A program made the position numbers and the translations under genes. The notes below the pieces were generated by a model, which saw only the letters and a list, made by a program, of their open reading frames with translations, was not told the DNA's origin and ran no database searches. A DNA stretch of 64,000 nucleotides from Salinibacter grassmerensis (GTDB lineage: Bacteria; Bacteroidota; Rhodothermia; Rhodothermales; Salinibacteraceae): positions 310,001 to 374,000 of the forward strand of contig NZ_CAMTTF010000003.1 of assembly GCF_947077765.1 (NCBI RefSeq). Direction: 5' to 3'. This document shows positions 27,092 to 37,071 of this stretch, one piece after another (within the stretch, counting starts at the first letter, position 1; each line of letters begins with the position of its first letter).

Positions 27092-27697
27092 CTACTCTAG
27101 GGTCCCCTTTTCCTCTACCGGCGCCACCACGTACAGCGCACCCGTGGCCAACGTAAAGCCGACGACGACCGCTAGGGCCAGCCCGGGCAGGCCGCTGTCG
27201 TAAAGCAACCACCGGGCCGCGTCGCGAAGCGGCGGGGAAAAGTGCGTTGCGGCCCGGAGGGTGAGCACCCCGAAGAGGAATGCGGCCTGCAGCATCGTCT
27301 TTCCTTTTGCCACACGATAGGTGTGCAGCGTCTGTCCGGACGCTTCGGCCCACGACCGAAGGACCGTCACGACGACGTCGCGGAGGGCAATGGCCACGAC
27401 GGCCCACCACGGGACGAGGTCGGGGGCCTCGAGTGCAAGGGCGATGAAGGTCCCGAGGATCAGAATTTTGTCCGCCAGGGGATCAAGGTACTGTCCGAGC
27501 CGCGACCGCACCCCGTACCGACGGGCCAGCACCCCATCGTAGTAGTCCGTCAGGGAGGCCAGGACGAAGAGCACGACCGCACTCATCTGTCCGGCCTTGC
27601 TCGGAATCGACAGGAGCAGGAGCAGCAACGGGGTCACCAGAATCCGACCGACCGTCAGCAGGTTGGGAATGTACCGGAGGGCTGCGGAGGTGTACAT
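27092..27697 (-). CDS. pgsA: CDP-diacylglycerol-glycerol-3-phosphate 3-phosphatidyltransferase (PgsA-like)
   Basis: A 201-residue integral membrane enzyme of the CDP-alcohol phosphatidyltransferase family. The catalytic motif D-x2-D-G-x2-A-R-x8-G-x3-D-x3-D is visible in 'DYYDGVLARRYG', then 'RLGQYLDPLADK'. The start 'YIPNLLTVGRILVTPLLLLLL' is typical of PgsA. There are about five hydrophobic helices. It makes phosphatidylglycerol phosphate, the committed step to acidic phospholipids. The ATG at 27697 fits the family; the open frame upstream is not membrane-like. It leads the pgsA-pyrE-cinA run and is divergent from dnaK. Confidence 0.9.
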   Translation of the reverse strand: MYTSAALRYIPNLLTVGRILVTPLLLLLLSIPSKAGQMSAVVLFVLASLTDYYDGVLARRYGVRSRLGQYLDPLADKILILGTFIALALEAPDLVPWWAVVAIALRDVVVTVLRSWAEASGQTLHTYRVAKGKTMLQAAFLFGVLTLRAATHFSPPLRDAARWLLYDSGLPGLALAVVVGFTLATGALYVVAPVEEKGTLE

Positions 27698-28060
27698 GGC
27701 AACTAGACAATAAGCACGAGCCGCTGGAATATCTCCGGCTTTCGGCGATATTGGTGAAAATTTGCACGGAAGCGAAGGGCCCGCGGTTGCAGGATCAAGG
27801 ATCATGCCTTCGGGCCTGCAAACTTTTCAGTGTGTAGGGGCCCCAGTGCCACACTTGACGCCCCACCAGTAAGGATCGACCGGCCCTGCTCTGCCACCCT
27901 GTCATTCTGACGGACTATTTCGGGGACTTTGCGGGCCGGCATCGTTCTTGAGAACAAGCTACCGTGGCGATGTAGAGGCAGGGACGCCGGAAAGCAGTCG
28001 TCCCTCGATCCCGACACGCCTTCGACTTTCGAACTGATCCGAACCAACGCACACACACTC
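27698..28060. promoter_or_regulatory. divergent promoter region between pgsA and dnaK
   Basis: A 363-base region without a supported gene. A small inverted repeat GTCA-ttc-TGAC is at 27901-27911, about 150 bases before the dnaK ATG. No CIRCE element (TTAGCACTC-N9-GAGTGCTAA) was found, so HrcA-type control of dnaK is not supported by this sequence. Both genes presumably start transcription here. Confidence 0.4.
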
Positions 28061-30064
28061 ATGGGTAAAGTCATTGGAATCGACCTTGGCACGACGAACT
28101 CGGTCGTGGCGGTGATGGAGGGGGACGACCCCGAAGTCATCGAAAACGCGGAAGGATCGCGCACCACGCCGTCCGTCGTGGCCTACAAAGATGATGGCGA
28201 GCGCCTCGTGGGTGCCCCCGCGAAGCGCCAGGCCATCACGAATCCGGAAAACACCGTGTCCTCGATCAAGCGGTTCATGGGCCGCTTCTACGACGAGGTT
28301 GAGGACGAGATCGAAGAGGTCCCGTACGAGGTCGTCCGCGGCGAGAACGACACGGCGCGCGTCCAGATTGGCGACCGGAAGTACACCCCTCAGGAGATTT
28401 CGGCCGTGGTGCTGCAGAAGCTGAAGCAGACGGCCGAGGAGTACCTGGGCCAGGAGGTCACCGACGCGGTGATCACCGTGCCGGCGTACTTCAACGACGC
28501 ACAGCGGAAGGCCACACAGGAGGCCGGCGAGATTGCAGGCCTGAACGTGCAGCGCATCATCAACGAGCCCACGGCGGCCTCCCTCGCCTACGGCCTCGAC
28601 GACGAGAGCGATCAAGTGGTCGCCGTGTACGACCTCGGCGGCGGTACCTTTGACGTCTCCATCCTGGAGCTCGGGGACGGGGTCTTTGAGGTAAACGCCA
28701 CGTATGGGGACACGCACCTCGGGGGCGACAACTTCGACAAGCGCCTCATCGACCACATTGCCGACGAGTTCGAGCAGGACACCGGCATCGACCTTCGGGA
28801 CGACCCGATGGCCCTGCAGCGGCTGAAGGAGGCCGCCGAGGAGGCCAAGATTGAGCTGTCGAGCGCCAAGACGACGACGATCAACCTGCCGTTCATTACG
28901 GCCACGGACGAGGGTCCGCAGCACCTCAACATGGACCTCAACCGGGCCACCTTCGAGAACCTGATAGGGGACCTGGTCGAGAAGACGGTGCCGCAGATGG
29001 AAAAGGCCCTCAACGACGCGGGGCACTCCAAAAGCGACGTCGATGAGGTCATCCTGGTTGGCGGCTCCACCCGCGTGCCGCTCGTTCAGGAGACCGTCGA
29101 GGAGTTCTTCGACAAGAAGGCCAACAAGTCCGTGAACCCGGACGAAGTGGTGTCCCTCGGCGCCGCCGTTCAGGGCGGCGTGCTCAGTGGCGACGTCGAC
29201 GACGTGCTGCTGCTGGACGTGACGCCGCTCAACCTCGGCATCGAGACGCTTGGCGGTGTGATGACGACGCTGATCGAGGCCAACACCACGATCCCGACGA
29301 AGGAGAGCGAGGTGTTCTCCACGGCCGCCGACAACCAGACCTCCGTAGAGGTGCATGTCCTGCAGGGCGATCGCGAGATGGCCAAGGACAACCGCACGCT
29401 CGGCCGCTTCCACCTGGACGGCATTCCGCCGGCCCCGCGTGGCACGCCGCAGATTGAGGTCACGTTGGACATCAACGCGGACGGCATCCTGAACGTGTCC
29501 GCCGAGGACAAGGACACCGGCAAGGAGCAGTCCATCCGTGTGGAGGCGAACAGCGGCCTCTCGGACGAGGAGATCGAGAAGATGAAGGAAGAGGCCGAGC
29601 AGCACGCCGAGGAGGACGAGCGCCGGAAGGAGCGCGCCGACACGATCAACGAGGCGAACTCTATGGCTTACTCCGTGGAGCAGGGCCTCGAGGAGTACGG
29701 CGACAAGATTCCGGAGGACAAGCGGGCGAACCTCCAGGATGCCCTCGACACACTGAACGAGGAGCTTGAGACGGCCAGCGCCGACGAAGACATCACCGCG
29801 CTGGAGGACGCCCTCGAAGACCTCAACGCGGCGTGGTCCGCCGCCGGCGAAGAGATTCGCGAGGCCCAGCAGCAACAGGCCCAGCAGGGCGCGGCGGCCG
29901 GTGCTGGCGCCGGCGCGGCGGGCGCTGGTGCAGCGGCTGGTGCCGAAGGTCCCGCTGGCGGCCCCGCTGGCGGAGCGGCCCCCGGCAACGGCGCCACGGA
30001 CACCGACGACGAGGATGTCCAAGACGCCGACTACGAGGTCGTCGACGAAGGCGACGACGAGTAA
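28061..30064 (+). CDS. dnaK: chaperone DnaK (Hsp70)
   Basis: A 667-residue Hsp70. The nucleotide-binding domain shows '[17 protein letters not shown]' at the start, '[14 protein letters not shown]' and '[16 protein letters not shown]'. The substrate-binding domain follows the linker '[19 protein letters not shown]'. The C-terminal lid ends in a glycine/alanine-rich segment and an acidic tail '[13 protein letters not shown]'. It works with DnaJ and GrpE, which are not in this window, so this is a stand-alone dnaK locus. The Gly/Ala-rich linker before the tail is longer than in E. coli DnaK. A strong terminator lies about 100 bases downstream. Confidence 0.98.
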   Translation: MGKVIGIDLGTTNSVVAVMEGDDPEVIENAEGSRTTPSVVAYKDDGERLVGAPAKRQAITNPENTVSSIKRFMGRFYDEVEDEIEEVPYEVVRGENDTARVQIGDRKYTPQEISAVVLQKLKQTAEEYLGQEVTDAVITVPAYFNDAQRKATQEAGEIAGLNVQRIINEPTAASLAYGLDDESDQVVAVYDLGGGTFDVSILELGDGVFEVNATYGDTHLGGDNFDKRLIDHIADEFEQDTGIDLRDDPMALQRLKEAAEEAKIELSSAKTTTINLPFITATDEGPQHLNMDLNRATFENLIGDLVEKTVPQMEKALNDAGHSKSDVDEVILVGGSTRVPLVQETVEEFFDKKANKSVNPDEVVSLGAAVQGGVLSGDVDDVLLLDVTPLNLGIETLGGVMTTLIEANTTIPTKESEVFSTAADNQTSVEVHVLQGDREMAKDNRTLGRFHLDGIPPAPRGTPQIEVTLDINADGILNVSAEDKDTGKEQSIRVEANSGLSDEEIEKMKEEAEQHAEEDERRKERADTINEANSMAYSVEQGLEEYGDKIPEDKRANLQDALDTLNEELETASADEDITALEDALEDLNAAWSAAGEEIREAQQQQAQQGAAAGAGAGAAGAGAAAGAEGPAGGPAGGAAPGNGATDTDDEDVQDADYEVVDEGDDE

Positions 30065-30161
30065 ACGCTGACTGTTCGGACGCGGAGTGGGGATCGATCC
30101 CCCACCCGCGACCCTCTACATCGCCTCACGGGCGTCCCGAACCGACGCCCCACGGCTTCCC

Positions 30162-30199
30162 AACGCCCCGATCGGGATGACCCGGTCGGGGCGTTTTTT
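30162..30199. terminator. rho-independent terminator between dnaK and tatD
   Basis: A 15-bp hairpin: AACGCCCCGATCGGG pairs with CCCGGTCGGGGCGTT around an ATGA loop (one T-G wobble), followed by TTTT on the plus strand. The leading AA pairs with the first Ts of the tract. On the minus strand the tract after the stem is weaker, so dnaK is the main user. Confidence 0.88.
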
Positions 30200-30231
30200 A
30201 TGCCCCGAGTAGTCTCTCCGGGCCACTGCCC

Positions 30232-31020
30232 TTATCCTGCGGCGTCCAACTCGTAAATCGCCCGGGCATTCTGGGTCGTGACCTCGGCGACCGTCTCCAG
30301 CGGGAGGTCCTTGATCTCGGCGAGCCGCTCCGCGACGTGGCGCACGTAGGCCGGCTCATTTCGATCGCCCCGATTTGGCTCCGGGGCCAGGTAGGGGCTG
30401 TCGGTCTCCACAACGATGTGCTCGAGCGGGACCTCCTTCACATACTGGTCCACGTCGCTGTTCGAGAAGGTCATGATGCCCCCTACTCCGACGTAGAAGC
30501 CCAGATTCCACGCCCGCTCGGCGATCCGGGGCGGGTCGACGTAGCAGTGAAGGATCCCACGCATTTTCTCCGGGACGTCGGCCTGTACGGACTCCTCTTC
30601 AAGAATGGCAAGAATGTCCTCCGCGGCGTCGCGGTTGTGGATGACGAGGGGCAGGTCGGCCTCGATGGCGAGGCGAATGTGCTTTCGGAAAAAGCGCTTC
30701 TGCCGGTCGTCAAACGACCGGTCCCAGTAATAGTCCAGGCCACTCTCCCCCACCGCCACCACGCTCGGGTGCGAGCACCATTCCACGACTGCCTCAAAGT
30801 CCTCCTCGGTGGCCTCCTGCGTTTCCGAGGGGTGCAGGGCCGCCATGGCATAGAGCCCGTCGTGCTCCTCACAAAGATCTACGGCCTGTTGAATGGAGGG
30901 GACGTCGATGGCCGGCATTACGATGACGTCGACCTCGGCCCCCCAGGCCCGACGCAAAACCATGTCCCGGTCGTCGTCGAACTGGTCGAGGTACAGGTGC
31001 GCGTGCGTGTCAACGATCAT
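30232..31020 (-). CDS. tatD: TatD-family metal-dependent deoxyribonuclease
   Basis: A 262-residue TIM-barrel hydrolase. Metal-binding motifs: 'VDTHAHLYLDQFDDD' at the start, 'VGESGLDYYW' (Glu), 'PLVIHNRDAAEDIL' (His), 'GILHCYVDPP' (His) and 'VVETDSPYLAPEPNRG' (Asp). Family members are 3'-5' exonucleases acting on damaged DNA, and some act as D-aminoacyl-tRNA deacylase. The ATG at 31020 directly precedes the family's conserved start. It is convergent with dnaK and divergent from the SpoIID-like gene. Confidence 0.93.
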   Translation of the reverse strand: MIVDTHAHLYLDQFDDDRDMVLRRAWGAEVDVIVMPAIDVPSIQQAVDLCEEHDGLYAMAALHPSETQEATEEDFEAVVEWCSHPSVVAVGESGLDYYWDRSFDDRQKRFFRKHIRLAIEADLPLVIHNRDAAEDILAILEEESVQADVPEKMRGILHCYVDPPRIAERAWNLGFYVGVGGIMTFSNSDVDQYVKEVPLEHIVVETDSPYLAPEPNRGDRNEPAYVRHVAERLAEIKDLPLETVAEVTTQNARAIYELDAAG

Positions 31021-31170
31021 AGACTGAGGGGACGACTGATGGCGAGGGAAGCGGACAAAACGGAGCGATAACGACCGGGAACGAAGTCCCCTTTTTGCAT
31101 CGTAGGAGGACCGGCAACTGTCGAGTTTGTGCCCTGCGTTAGAACATGAACTGAAGGCCTCACACTGTAA

Positions 31171-32487
31171 ATGCGTTGGTGTAAATTTCACCCGATCCTC
31201 TGCTCGGGCGCTCGGGGCCTTCTCGGGGGGATCTCCTTCCTGATCTTGGCGCTGCTCGTGACCGGGGTGCCCTCCCTGGCCTCGGCCCAGTCTTCATCCG
31301 ACAGCACAGACTGGGTACAGGTGCGCCTTCACCACGGGACGGATGTTGAATCTGTTCGCCTGACGCCGAAGCGCACCTCACTCTCGGTACTGCTTCCCAG
31401 CGGTGATCCCCCAATTCTCCGGCTGAAACGCGACGAGACCGTGACGCTCGGCCGCCGTCAGGGAGATGTGTATGCCCGCCGCGGGAACGCCAACCTGTAC
31501 GCCCGGTCGCTCCGCCTCGCGCCGTCCAGCGGGGGCAGCTGGATGCTCAGCCTGCCCTCCGAGTCGACGCGCACGTACACGGGACGCCTCACGCTTCGCC
31601 CCGCGGACTCCAGCACCGGCCTTCAGCTCGTCAACCGCGTGCCCCTACAGGACTACGTAGCAAGCGTTGTCGCCGCAGAGTACGGCCTCGACGACCGGTC
31701 GGGCACCCGGGCCATGGCAGTCGTGGCCCGGACCTACGCCCTCTTCTCCACCAAGCACTTCGACGGAGACTACGACCACGTCGACGGCACGGCCTCTCAG
31801 GTATACCGGGGAAAAGACGTGATCACCGAAGACGCCCGGCGGGCAGCCCGGGAGACGCAGGGCCAAATTTTGACCTACGACGGGGCCCCGATCCAGGCGG
31901 TCTACTTCTCGTCAAGCGGCGGCCACACGGCCAGCAACGAGGAGGTCTGGACGGACAGTCCCTCCCTTCCCTACCTTCGGGGCAAGGAGGACCCGTACGA
32001 CGAGGCCTCGCCCAAGCACCGCTGGACGACGCGCATCAACCGCCGGGCCCTCCTGCAGGCGCTCTCGCTGCACCACGGCACCTCCGTCGAGGGATTTCTG
32101 CTGGGCGACCGCACCCCGAACGGCCGGCTGGCAACCATCGAGGTGCTCTTCTCGGACGATGGCAGGACGGAAATGGAGGCGAGCACCTTCCGGTCGATCG
32201 TGAACGAGCGGGTCGACGGGGGCACGTTGAAAAGCACCTGGTTCGACGCCCGTCGGGACGGCCCGGACTACGTGTTGACCGGACGGGGCCACGGCCACGG
32301 CGTGGGCCTCAATCAGTGGGGCGCTCACGCAATGGCCGAGCAGGGCAGGAGCTACCGCGAGATTCTTTCATTTTACTACTCGGGCGTCCAGATTCAGCAA
32401 CTGGACGAGACGTCTCCCCTGCCCGCGGTGGCCCAGGACCCGCCCAGCCCGCCCGCCGACTCCACCGCCCCTCGGATCGGTTGGTGA
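31171..32487 (+). CDS. SpoIID/LytB domain protein, secreted peptidoglycan-associated
   Basis: A 438-residue protein with a signal peptide (hydrophobic about residues 17-38, ending SLASAQ). The SpoIID domain includes 'NRVPLQDYVASVVAAEYG', 'TRAMAVVARTYALFS', 'VYFSSSGGHTASNEEVW' and the terminal signature 'GRGHGHGVGLNQWGAHAMAEQG' with 'EILSFYYSGVQI'. SpoIID of Bacillus is a lytic transglycosylase; relatives in non-sporulating bacteria act on peptidoglycan during growth or division. The C-terminus is proline-rich. The gene starts 150 bases from the divergent tatD. Confidence 0.9.
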   Translation: MRWCKFHPILCSGARGLLGGISFLILALLVTGVPSLASAQSSSDSTDWVQVRLHHGTDVESVRLTPKRTSLSVLLPSGDPPILRLKRDETVTLGRRQGDVYARRGNANLYARSLRLAPSSGGSWMLSLPSESTRTYTGRLTLRPADSSTGLQLVNRVPLQDYVASVVAAEYGLDDRSGTRAMAVVARTYALFSTKHFDGDYDHVDGTASQVYRGKDVITEDARRAARETQGQILTYDGAPIQAVYFSSSGGHTASNEEVWTDSPSLPYLRGKEDPYDEASPKHRWTTRINRRALLQALSLHHGTSVEGFLLGDRTPNGRLATIEVLFSDDGRTEMEASTFRSIVNERVDGGTLKSTWFDARRDGPDYVLTGRGHGHGVGLNQWGAHAMAEQGRSYREILSFYYSGVQIQQLDETSPLPAVAQDPPSPPADSTAPRIGW

Positions 32488-32645
32488 CCTACATCCTCCG
32501 GAGTCTCCGACACGTTCTTCCTACCCACCGTAGGCCGGTACGTCTCTCTTCGTGCCAGCCCTGTGTCTCTCCACAGCTATCTGCCACACTCTGTTGAGGC
32601 CTTTTCTGCTTCGTTTGCTGCCTTGAATTGTACGTTTCCCCTGAC

Positions 32646-34712
32646 ATGCTGCACTCCTTGGTGCGGACCGTGATACCCCGTATTTTTGCGCTTGTGCTTC
32701 TCGTTGGGTGCCATCTCGGCTTACCCTCAGTCCACGCACAATCCCCGACGGACACGACCGTTGCCATGCAGGTGGAAATGGCGCCGGTGGAAATCACGGC
32801 CACTCCTTTCCGCATCGCAGGCGAAGCCCCTTCCTTTGCCGCCGCAACCCGGACCCGGACCGATCAAGACCTCAATGCCACGCCGTCGCTGTCCTTGGAA
32901 GAGATCTCCACGGGACTGCCGGGTCTGTCAGTCCAGAGCCGGACGCACTTTGCGCTTGGGGATCGCATTACGATCCGCGGGCTTGGATGGCGAGCCCAAT
33001 TCGGAGTGCGCGGGGTCCAGATGCTTCTGGATGGAATTCCCCTGACAACGGCGGACGGGCAATCAGTGGTGCATATTATCGATCCGTCATTCATTCGGTC
33101 ACTGGAGCTGATTCGGGGCCCTGCCTCCACATTTTGGGGCAACGCAAGCGGGGGCGTCCTCTCCCTCTCCACGCGCCCGTCTCGGGATGCCAGGCACACG
33201 GTGCGTCTCAAAGAGACCGTCGGGTCCTATGGTTTGTCGAAGACCGACCTGCAGGTAACTCCCGACCTTGGGGCACACCAGCTCAGCGTCTACTCGTCTT
33301 ATCTAACTCAGTCGGGATACCGCCAACACAGCGACACCCGACTACTCCGCTCTGGCTTCACCAGCAACTTTTCGCTGGGGAACGATCAAGGGGTTCGCGT
33401 GATCGGAGCTCTCCAGCACATGCCCCGCGCGGATTCGCCCGGCTCGCTCGCAAAAGAAGCGGCTCGGACATCGCCCGACCGAGCACGATCCACAATCGTG
33501 AATTTTGACGTCGGTAAGGATGTCCAGCAAGGACAACTCGGGGCGACCTATTACGACGATACCCGGGTCGGCACGGCAAACGCAACCGCGTACGGGCTCT
33601 TCCGCGACCTCCGCAACCCCATTCCCTTCAACGTCATCGACCTGAATCGCCGGGCCGGGGGTGCGCGACTTACGCTCGAAGGCGAAACCCCTGCGGTGGA
33701 ATGGGGAGTCGGTGTCTCGGGCAAACTGCAGCACGACGATCGAAAAGAATATACCAGTGACGGCGGGGCTCCAGACAGTCTCCTCATCGACCAGCTCGAG
33801 ACCGTCAATAACGGAGCCCTCTTCGGTCGCCTCTCCATCCCCTTTGGCCGTTTCCAGATCGACGCCGGCCTCCGCTACGACCGTCTTCAGTTCGAGGCTG
33901 ATGATCGGCTTGGGGGCGACGACGGGACCCAAACTTTTCGCACCCTGAGCCCTTCGCTCGGGCTCTCGTACGACCTCGGGCGATCACGCCTGTTTGCAAA
34001 CCTGAGCACGGGCCTGGAGGCTCCCACCACGACCGAACTGAGCAATCGTCCGGACGGCGAGGGAGGCTTCAGTGACCTGGACGCCGAGTCCGTAGTGGGC
34101 GTAGAGAGCGGCGTCACGGGCACGTGGCTGGCGCAGTCTCTCTCGTACGATCTGGCCCTCTTTTACCAGGACGTGGACGACGTGCTCGTCCCCTTCGAGC
34201 TGCCGGACGAGACGACGGCCTACCGCAATCAGGGTGCCGCCCGCCACCGCGGGGCCGAAATCGCGGTCCGCTGGCAACCCACTGGACCACTCTCTGTTCG
34301 GGCGAGTCACTCGTTCGTAGACGCCGAATTTACGGAGGGCACCGTGGAGGAGGGCACATCCACCACTGATCTCGATGGCAATGACCTCCCCGGTGTACCT
34401 TCTCACCGGTTCTCTGCAACCCTTCAGGCACGCACCTCGCTCACTCACGCCTCCCTGTCCATTCTAAGCGTAAGTAAGCAGTACGGCGATACCCAGAATA
34501 CCGCGACGAGCGACGGGTATACGACCGTGGACTTACGGCTGAGCCATCCTGGTTTCGACGTGGCGGGCGGGGCTTCCTTTACGCCCTTCCTCGTCCTGAA
34601 TAACGCTTTCGATGTCCGCTACAACGACATCGTGGTGAACGCCTTCGGGGGACGGTTCTACGAGCCCGCCGCCGGCCGACATTGGCGCGCTGGCGCCTCC
34701 TTGCAATTCTGA
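32646..34712 (+). CDS. TonB-dependent outer membrane receptor
   Basis: A 688-residue outer-membrane protein. The signal peptide ends around SVHAQ. The plug domain has 'LSLEEISTGLPGLSVQSR', 'ITIRGLGWRAQFGVRGVQMLLDGIPL' and 'SLELIRGPASTFWGNASGGVL'. The beta-barrel continues to the C-terminal 'WRAGASLQF', ending in Phe as barrel proteins do. It imports siderophores, cobalamin or other large ligands using TonB energy; the ligand cannot be read from the sequence. A cobalamin riboswitch was looked for upstream and not found. The ATG at 32646 was preferred over a TTG at 32628. Confidence 0.93.
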   Translation: MLHSLVRTVIPRIFALVLLVGCHLGLPSVHAQSPTDTTVAMQVEMAPVEITATPFRIAGEAPSFAAATRTRTDQDLNATPSLSLEEISTGLPGLSVQSRTHFALGDRITIRGLGWRAQFGVRGVQMLLDGIPLTTADGQSVVHIIDPSFIRSLELIRGPASTFWGNASGGVLSLSTRPSRDARHTVRLKETVGSYGLSKTDLQVTPDLGAHQLSVYSSYLTQSGYRQHSDTRLLRSGFTSNFSLGNDQGVRVIGALQHMPRADSPGSLAKEAARTSPDRARSTIVNFDVGKDVQQGQLGATYYDDTRVGTANATAYGLFRDLRNPIPFNVIDLNRRAGGARLTLEGETPAVEWGVGVSGKLQHDDRKEYTSDGGAPDSLLIDQLETVNNGALFGRLSIPFGRFQIDAGLRYDRLQFEADDRLGGDDGTQTFRTLSPSLGLSYDLGRSRLFANLSTGLEAPTTTELSNRPDGEGGFSDLDAESVVGVESGVTGTWLAQSLSYDLALFYQDVDDVLVPFELPDETTAYRNQGAARHRGAEIAVRWQPTGPLSVRASHSFVDAEFTEGTVEEGTSTTDLDGNDLPGVPSHRFSATLQARTSLTHASLSILSVSKQYGDTQNTATSDGYTTVDLRLSHPGFDVAGGASFTPFLVLNNAFDVRYNDIVVNAFGGRFYEPAAGRHWRAGASLQF

Positions 34713-34721
34713 GTGGGCCCG

Positions 34722-35699
34722 CTACCGCTGGACGGTGTGGTGAGGGTCTTCTGCCCTGCCCCGCCATCCCCGCGCCATGCGGGGTGTCGTGAACGCCACC
34801 GCGGCCTCCTCGGGCGTCACCACGATGCATCCGCCCGTGGCCCCCTCTCCGCCTGGAGAGGAGACCTGCTCGTGCATGCGGGACAAGGAGGTGCGCGCAG
34901 CCGCTTCGGCGGAGGCGCCTTCTCGGACGCGCTCCCGCACACTGCGGGCCAGCCCCACGGCCGCGATGGCCTCGCCCCAGCCCGTCGTGCTGACTGCCAT
35001 GTGGGCGTCCGCGTAGAAGCCGGCGCCCGGCAGTGGCGAGTCGCCCACCCGTCCCGGCGGCTTGAAGGGCGTCCCCCCGGTGGAGGTCGCCGCCGCGAGC
35101 GTGCCCGCGCCGTCCCGCATCACTGCCCCCACGGTATCGCCTCCGCTCGGGTCAACGCCCCCCGGACGGAACGACCGGCTCGGGTGACTGGCCTCGGCCC
35201 GTGCCCGGATCCGTTCGTGACGTCGTTGCTCGCGGGGGTGGACCAGCGTCTTGTTCGGGACAAGGTCCGTCCCCGTGGTTTCCGCAAACCGCTCCGCCCC
35301 CTCGCCCGCCAGCATCCGTACTCGCCCCTCCCCTCTTTCTAGCAGCCGCCGGGCTACCACGACCGGATGCTCCAGGTGCCGCGTGCCCATGACGGACCCA
35401 TAGTCCAGGGTCGCCCCGCTCATGATTCCGGCGTCCAGCTCCGCCTCCCCGTCCTGATTCAGCATCGCCCCGTAGCCGGCGTTGAACGCGCCGTGAGCCT
35501 CTAACGCTCGCGTCGCCGTCGTAACGCCCGCCAGGGCATTCGTCCCGCCCTGAAGTACAGAGGTTCCGGCCTCGAGTACAGCCCCAAGCCCCTCACGGTG
35601 CAGCTCAAGCGCAGCGTCCGGGATGTCCCACGCCCCCCCGTGCACGAGGAGCAACGGCCCCCGCGTCTCGATCTGCCGACTGTGGAGGGAGAGGGACAT
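34722..35699 (-). CDS. isoaspartyl peptidase / L-asparaginase (Ntn-hydrolase)
   Basis: A 325-residue member of the type 2 asparaginase family. The start is 'PLLLVHGGAWDIPDAALEL', then 'GAFNAGYGAMLNQDGEAELDAGIM'. The autoprocessing nucleophile Thr is in 'GGDTVGAVMRDGAG', and 'STGGTPFKPPGRVGDSPLPGAG' gives the Gly-rich substrate loop. It is made as an inactive precursor that cleaves itself at the Thr; the mature enzyme hydrolyses beta-aspartyl peptides and asparagine. The ATG at 35699 lies just downstream of the stop of the M23 gene, so co-transcription is likely. Confidence 0.92.
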   Translation of the reverse strand: MSLSLHSRQIETRGPLLLVHGGAWDIPDAALELHREGLGAVLEAGTSVLQGGTNALAGVTTATRALEAHGAFNAGYGAMLNQDGEAELDAGIMSGATLDYGSVMGTRHLEHPVVVARRLLERGEGRVRMLAGEGAERFAETTGTDLVPNKTLVHPREQRRHERIRARAEASHPSRSFRPGGVDPSGGDTVGAVMRDGAGTLAAATSTGGTPFKPPGRVGDSPLPGAGFYADAHMAVSTTGWGEAIAAVGLARSVRERVREGASAEAAARTSLSRMHEQVSSPGGEGATGGCIVVTPEEAAVAFTTPRMARGWRGRAEDPHHTVQR

Positions 35700-35724
35700 T
35701 CCACAAGTGCCCAATTCAGAGAGG

Positions 35725-37035
35725 CTACCGACTTGCCAGTTGGGGCCCTGCCGGAGCCGTGCGCTCCGTCCAGCGCGGTTCGGGGGCCGAGGGGACCCGG
35801 GCAAACACCGACGCCCCCTCCAGGCGCGGCAGCAGGGCCCGCACGGTCTCCCGAAACGCGTCCTGATATTGCAGAGGGACCGGCTGTGAGGGCGGCAGCT
35901 CTAGTGTGACCGGGTTGACGGGGGTGCCGTGTTTCCAGAGGCGGTAGTCAAGATGAGGGCCCGTGGACCGGCCGGTGCTTCCCACATAGCCGATGGTCTC
36001 GCCCTGTTGCACGCGATCGCCGGACGTCACGGAGATTTGCGAGAGGTGGAGATAGCCGGAGGTGTAGGTGCCGTTGTGGCGGATCTTGACGTAGTTGCCA
36101 TTGGGCCCCTTGTACCCGGCCCGTTGGACAACCCCGCCCCCGACCGATCGCACTGGGGTGCCACGTGGCGCAGCATAGTCAACCCCCCGGTGAGGACGAT
36201 ACTCCTTCAGAACGGGGTGGTACCGGCGGTTCGTATAACCCGAACTGATGCGGGAATACTGCAGGGGCGCCTTCAAGAGCTGGCGCCGGAGGCTCTGGCC
36301 CGCCCGGTTAAAATACTCAGCGTCGCCTGCGCCCGCCTCAAACCGAAAGGCGTAGTAGTCCTCGCCGCGGTGCCGCACGTGTGCCGCCACGATGTCTCCG
36401 GGCTGCACCGTATCACCCTCAACCGCACGGGCCTCGTACACGAGGCGGAACGAGTCGCCCGCCCGCAGCCGAAAAAAGTCAATCTGCCAGGCAAACACCT
36501 CCGACAGCCGCAGGGCGAGGAGCGGGTGTCCGTCGTTTCCCACGAGGGTTTCGTACAACGATCCCTCCACCGTACCCGAGACCGTAGCCCACTGACGGGT
36601 TACCGACCGGGTGGCAACGTAGGTCCGGTCCGGGTGCCGGAGGTCGAAGACGACGTACCGGAGTGCATCGATCTGGTACGCCAGGTATCGCGGCTGTTGA
36701 AGCCAGGGGTTCACGTAGACGCGATACCGGCGCCCGGCCCGGAGGTCTGTGACTTCGAACCCGGGTCGGGCCGCCTCCGCAAGGTTCAAGATCGTCTGAT
36801 AGTCCACCCCCTGCTCGTCCAGCACGTCCGAGAAGGTCTCCGCCCGGCCTACGCGTCCATCTTCGATCTGGTACCGTCCCGCCGGAAGGCCGTAGCGGTC
36901 CATCGAGGCCTCAAACGTAGCCGTTGGTTCATTCGTCGGGGTCGGCGCAGTCGCACCCGTCTGACAGGCAAGCCCCCCTCCAGCAACGATCAGAAGCAAG
37001 GCAAGCAGTCGCACGGGCTGGGGTGAACAGGACAT
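35725..37035 (-). CDS. M23-family peptidoglycan metallopeptidase, lipoprotein
   Basis: A 436-residue protein with a lipoprotein signal peptide (lipobox GLAC, Cys24). The N-terminal two thirds form an OapA/LysM-like beta region ('RAGDSFRLVYEARAVEGDTVQPGDIVAA'). The M23 domain follows: 'YRPHRGVDYAAPRGTPV' (HxxxD zinc ligands), 'SGYLHLSQI' and 'GSTGRSTGPHLDYRLWKHG'. The last motif reads HLD where most M23 enzymes have HLH, so the usual second His is Asp. Similar HLDYR forms occur in some homologues, so activity is possible but not assured. It likely cuts peptidoglycan cross-bridges in the periplasm. Confidence 0.9.
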   Translation of the reverse strand: MSCSPQPVRLLALLLIVAGGGLACQTGATAPTPTNEPTATFEASMDRYGLPAGRYQIEDGRVGRAETFSDVLDEQGVDYQTILNLAEAARPGFEVTDLRAGRRYRVYVNPWLQQPRYLAYQIDALRYVVFDLRHPDRTYVATRSVTRQWATVSGTVEGSLYETLVGNDGHPLLALRLSEVFAWQIDFFRLRAGDSFRLVYEARAVEGDTVQPGDIVAAHVRHRGEDYYAFRFEAGAGDAEYFNRAGQSLRRQLLKAPLQYSRISSGYTNRRYHPVLKEYRPHRGVDYAAPRGTPVRSVGGGVVQRAGYKGPNGNYVKIRHNGTYTSGYLHLSQISVTSGDRVQQGETIGYVGSTGRSTGPHLDYRLWKHGTPVNPVTLELPPSQPVPLQYQDAFRETVRALLPRLEGASVFARVPSAPEPRWTERTAPAGPQLASR

Positions 37036-37071
37036 GGGAGCCACCGGGGAGTGTGTAGACGTGCGAGGAGG

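Noticed and set aside
27698-28060. CIRCE element upstream of dnaK
   Set aside because: No TTAGCACTC-N9-GAGTGCTAA-like repeat; only a short GTCA-ttc-TGAC repeat is present.
27959-30022. 687-codon open frame on the minus strand opposite dnaK
   Set aside because: It mirrors the high-GC codon pattern of dnaK, has no family similarity and no sensible start context; dnaK is certain on the other strand.
32488-32645. Possible cobalamin riboswitch upstream of the TonB receptor
   Set aside because: A GCCAC piece is present, but no B12-box context or other conserved blocks were found in the 158-base gap.
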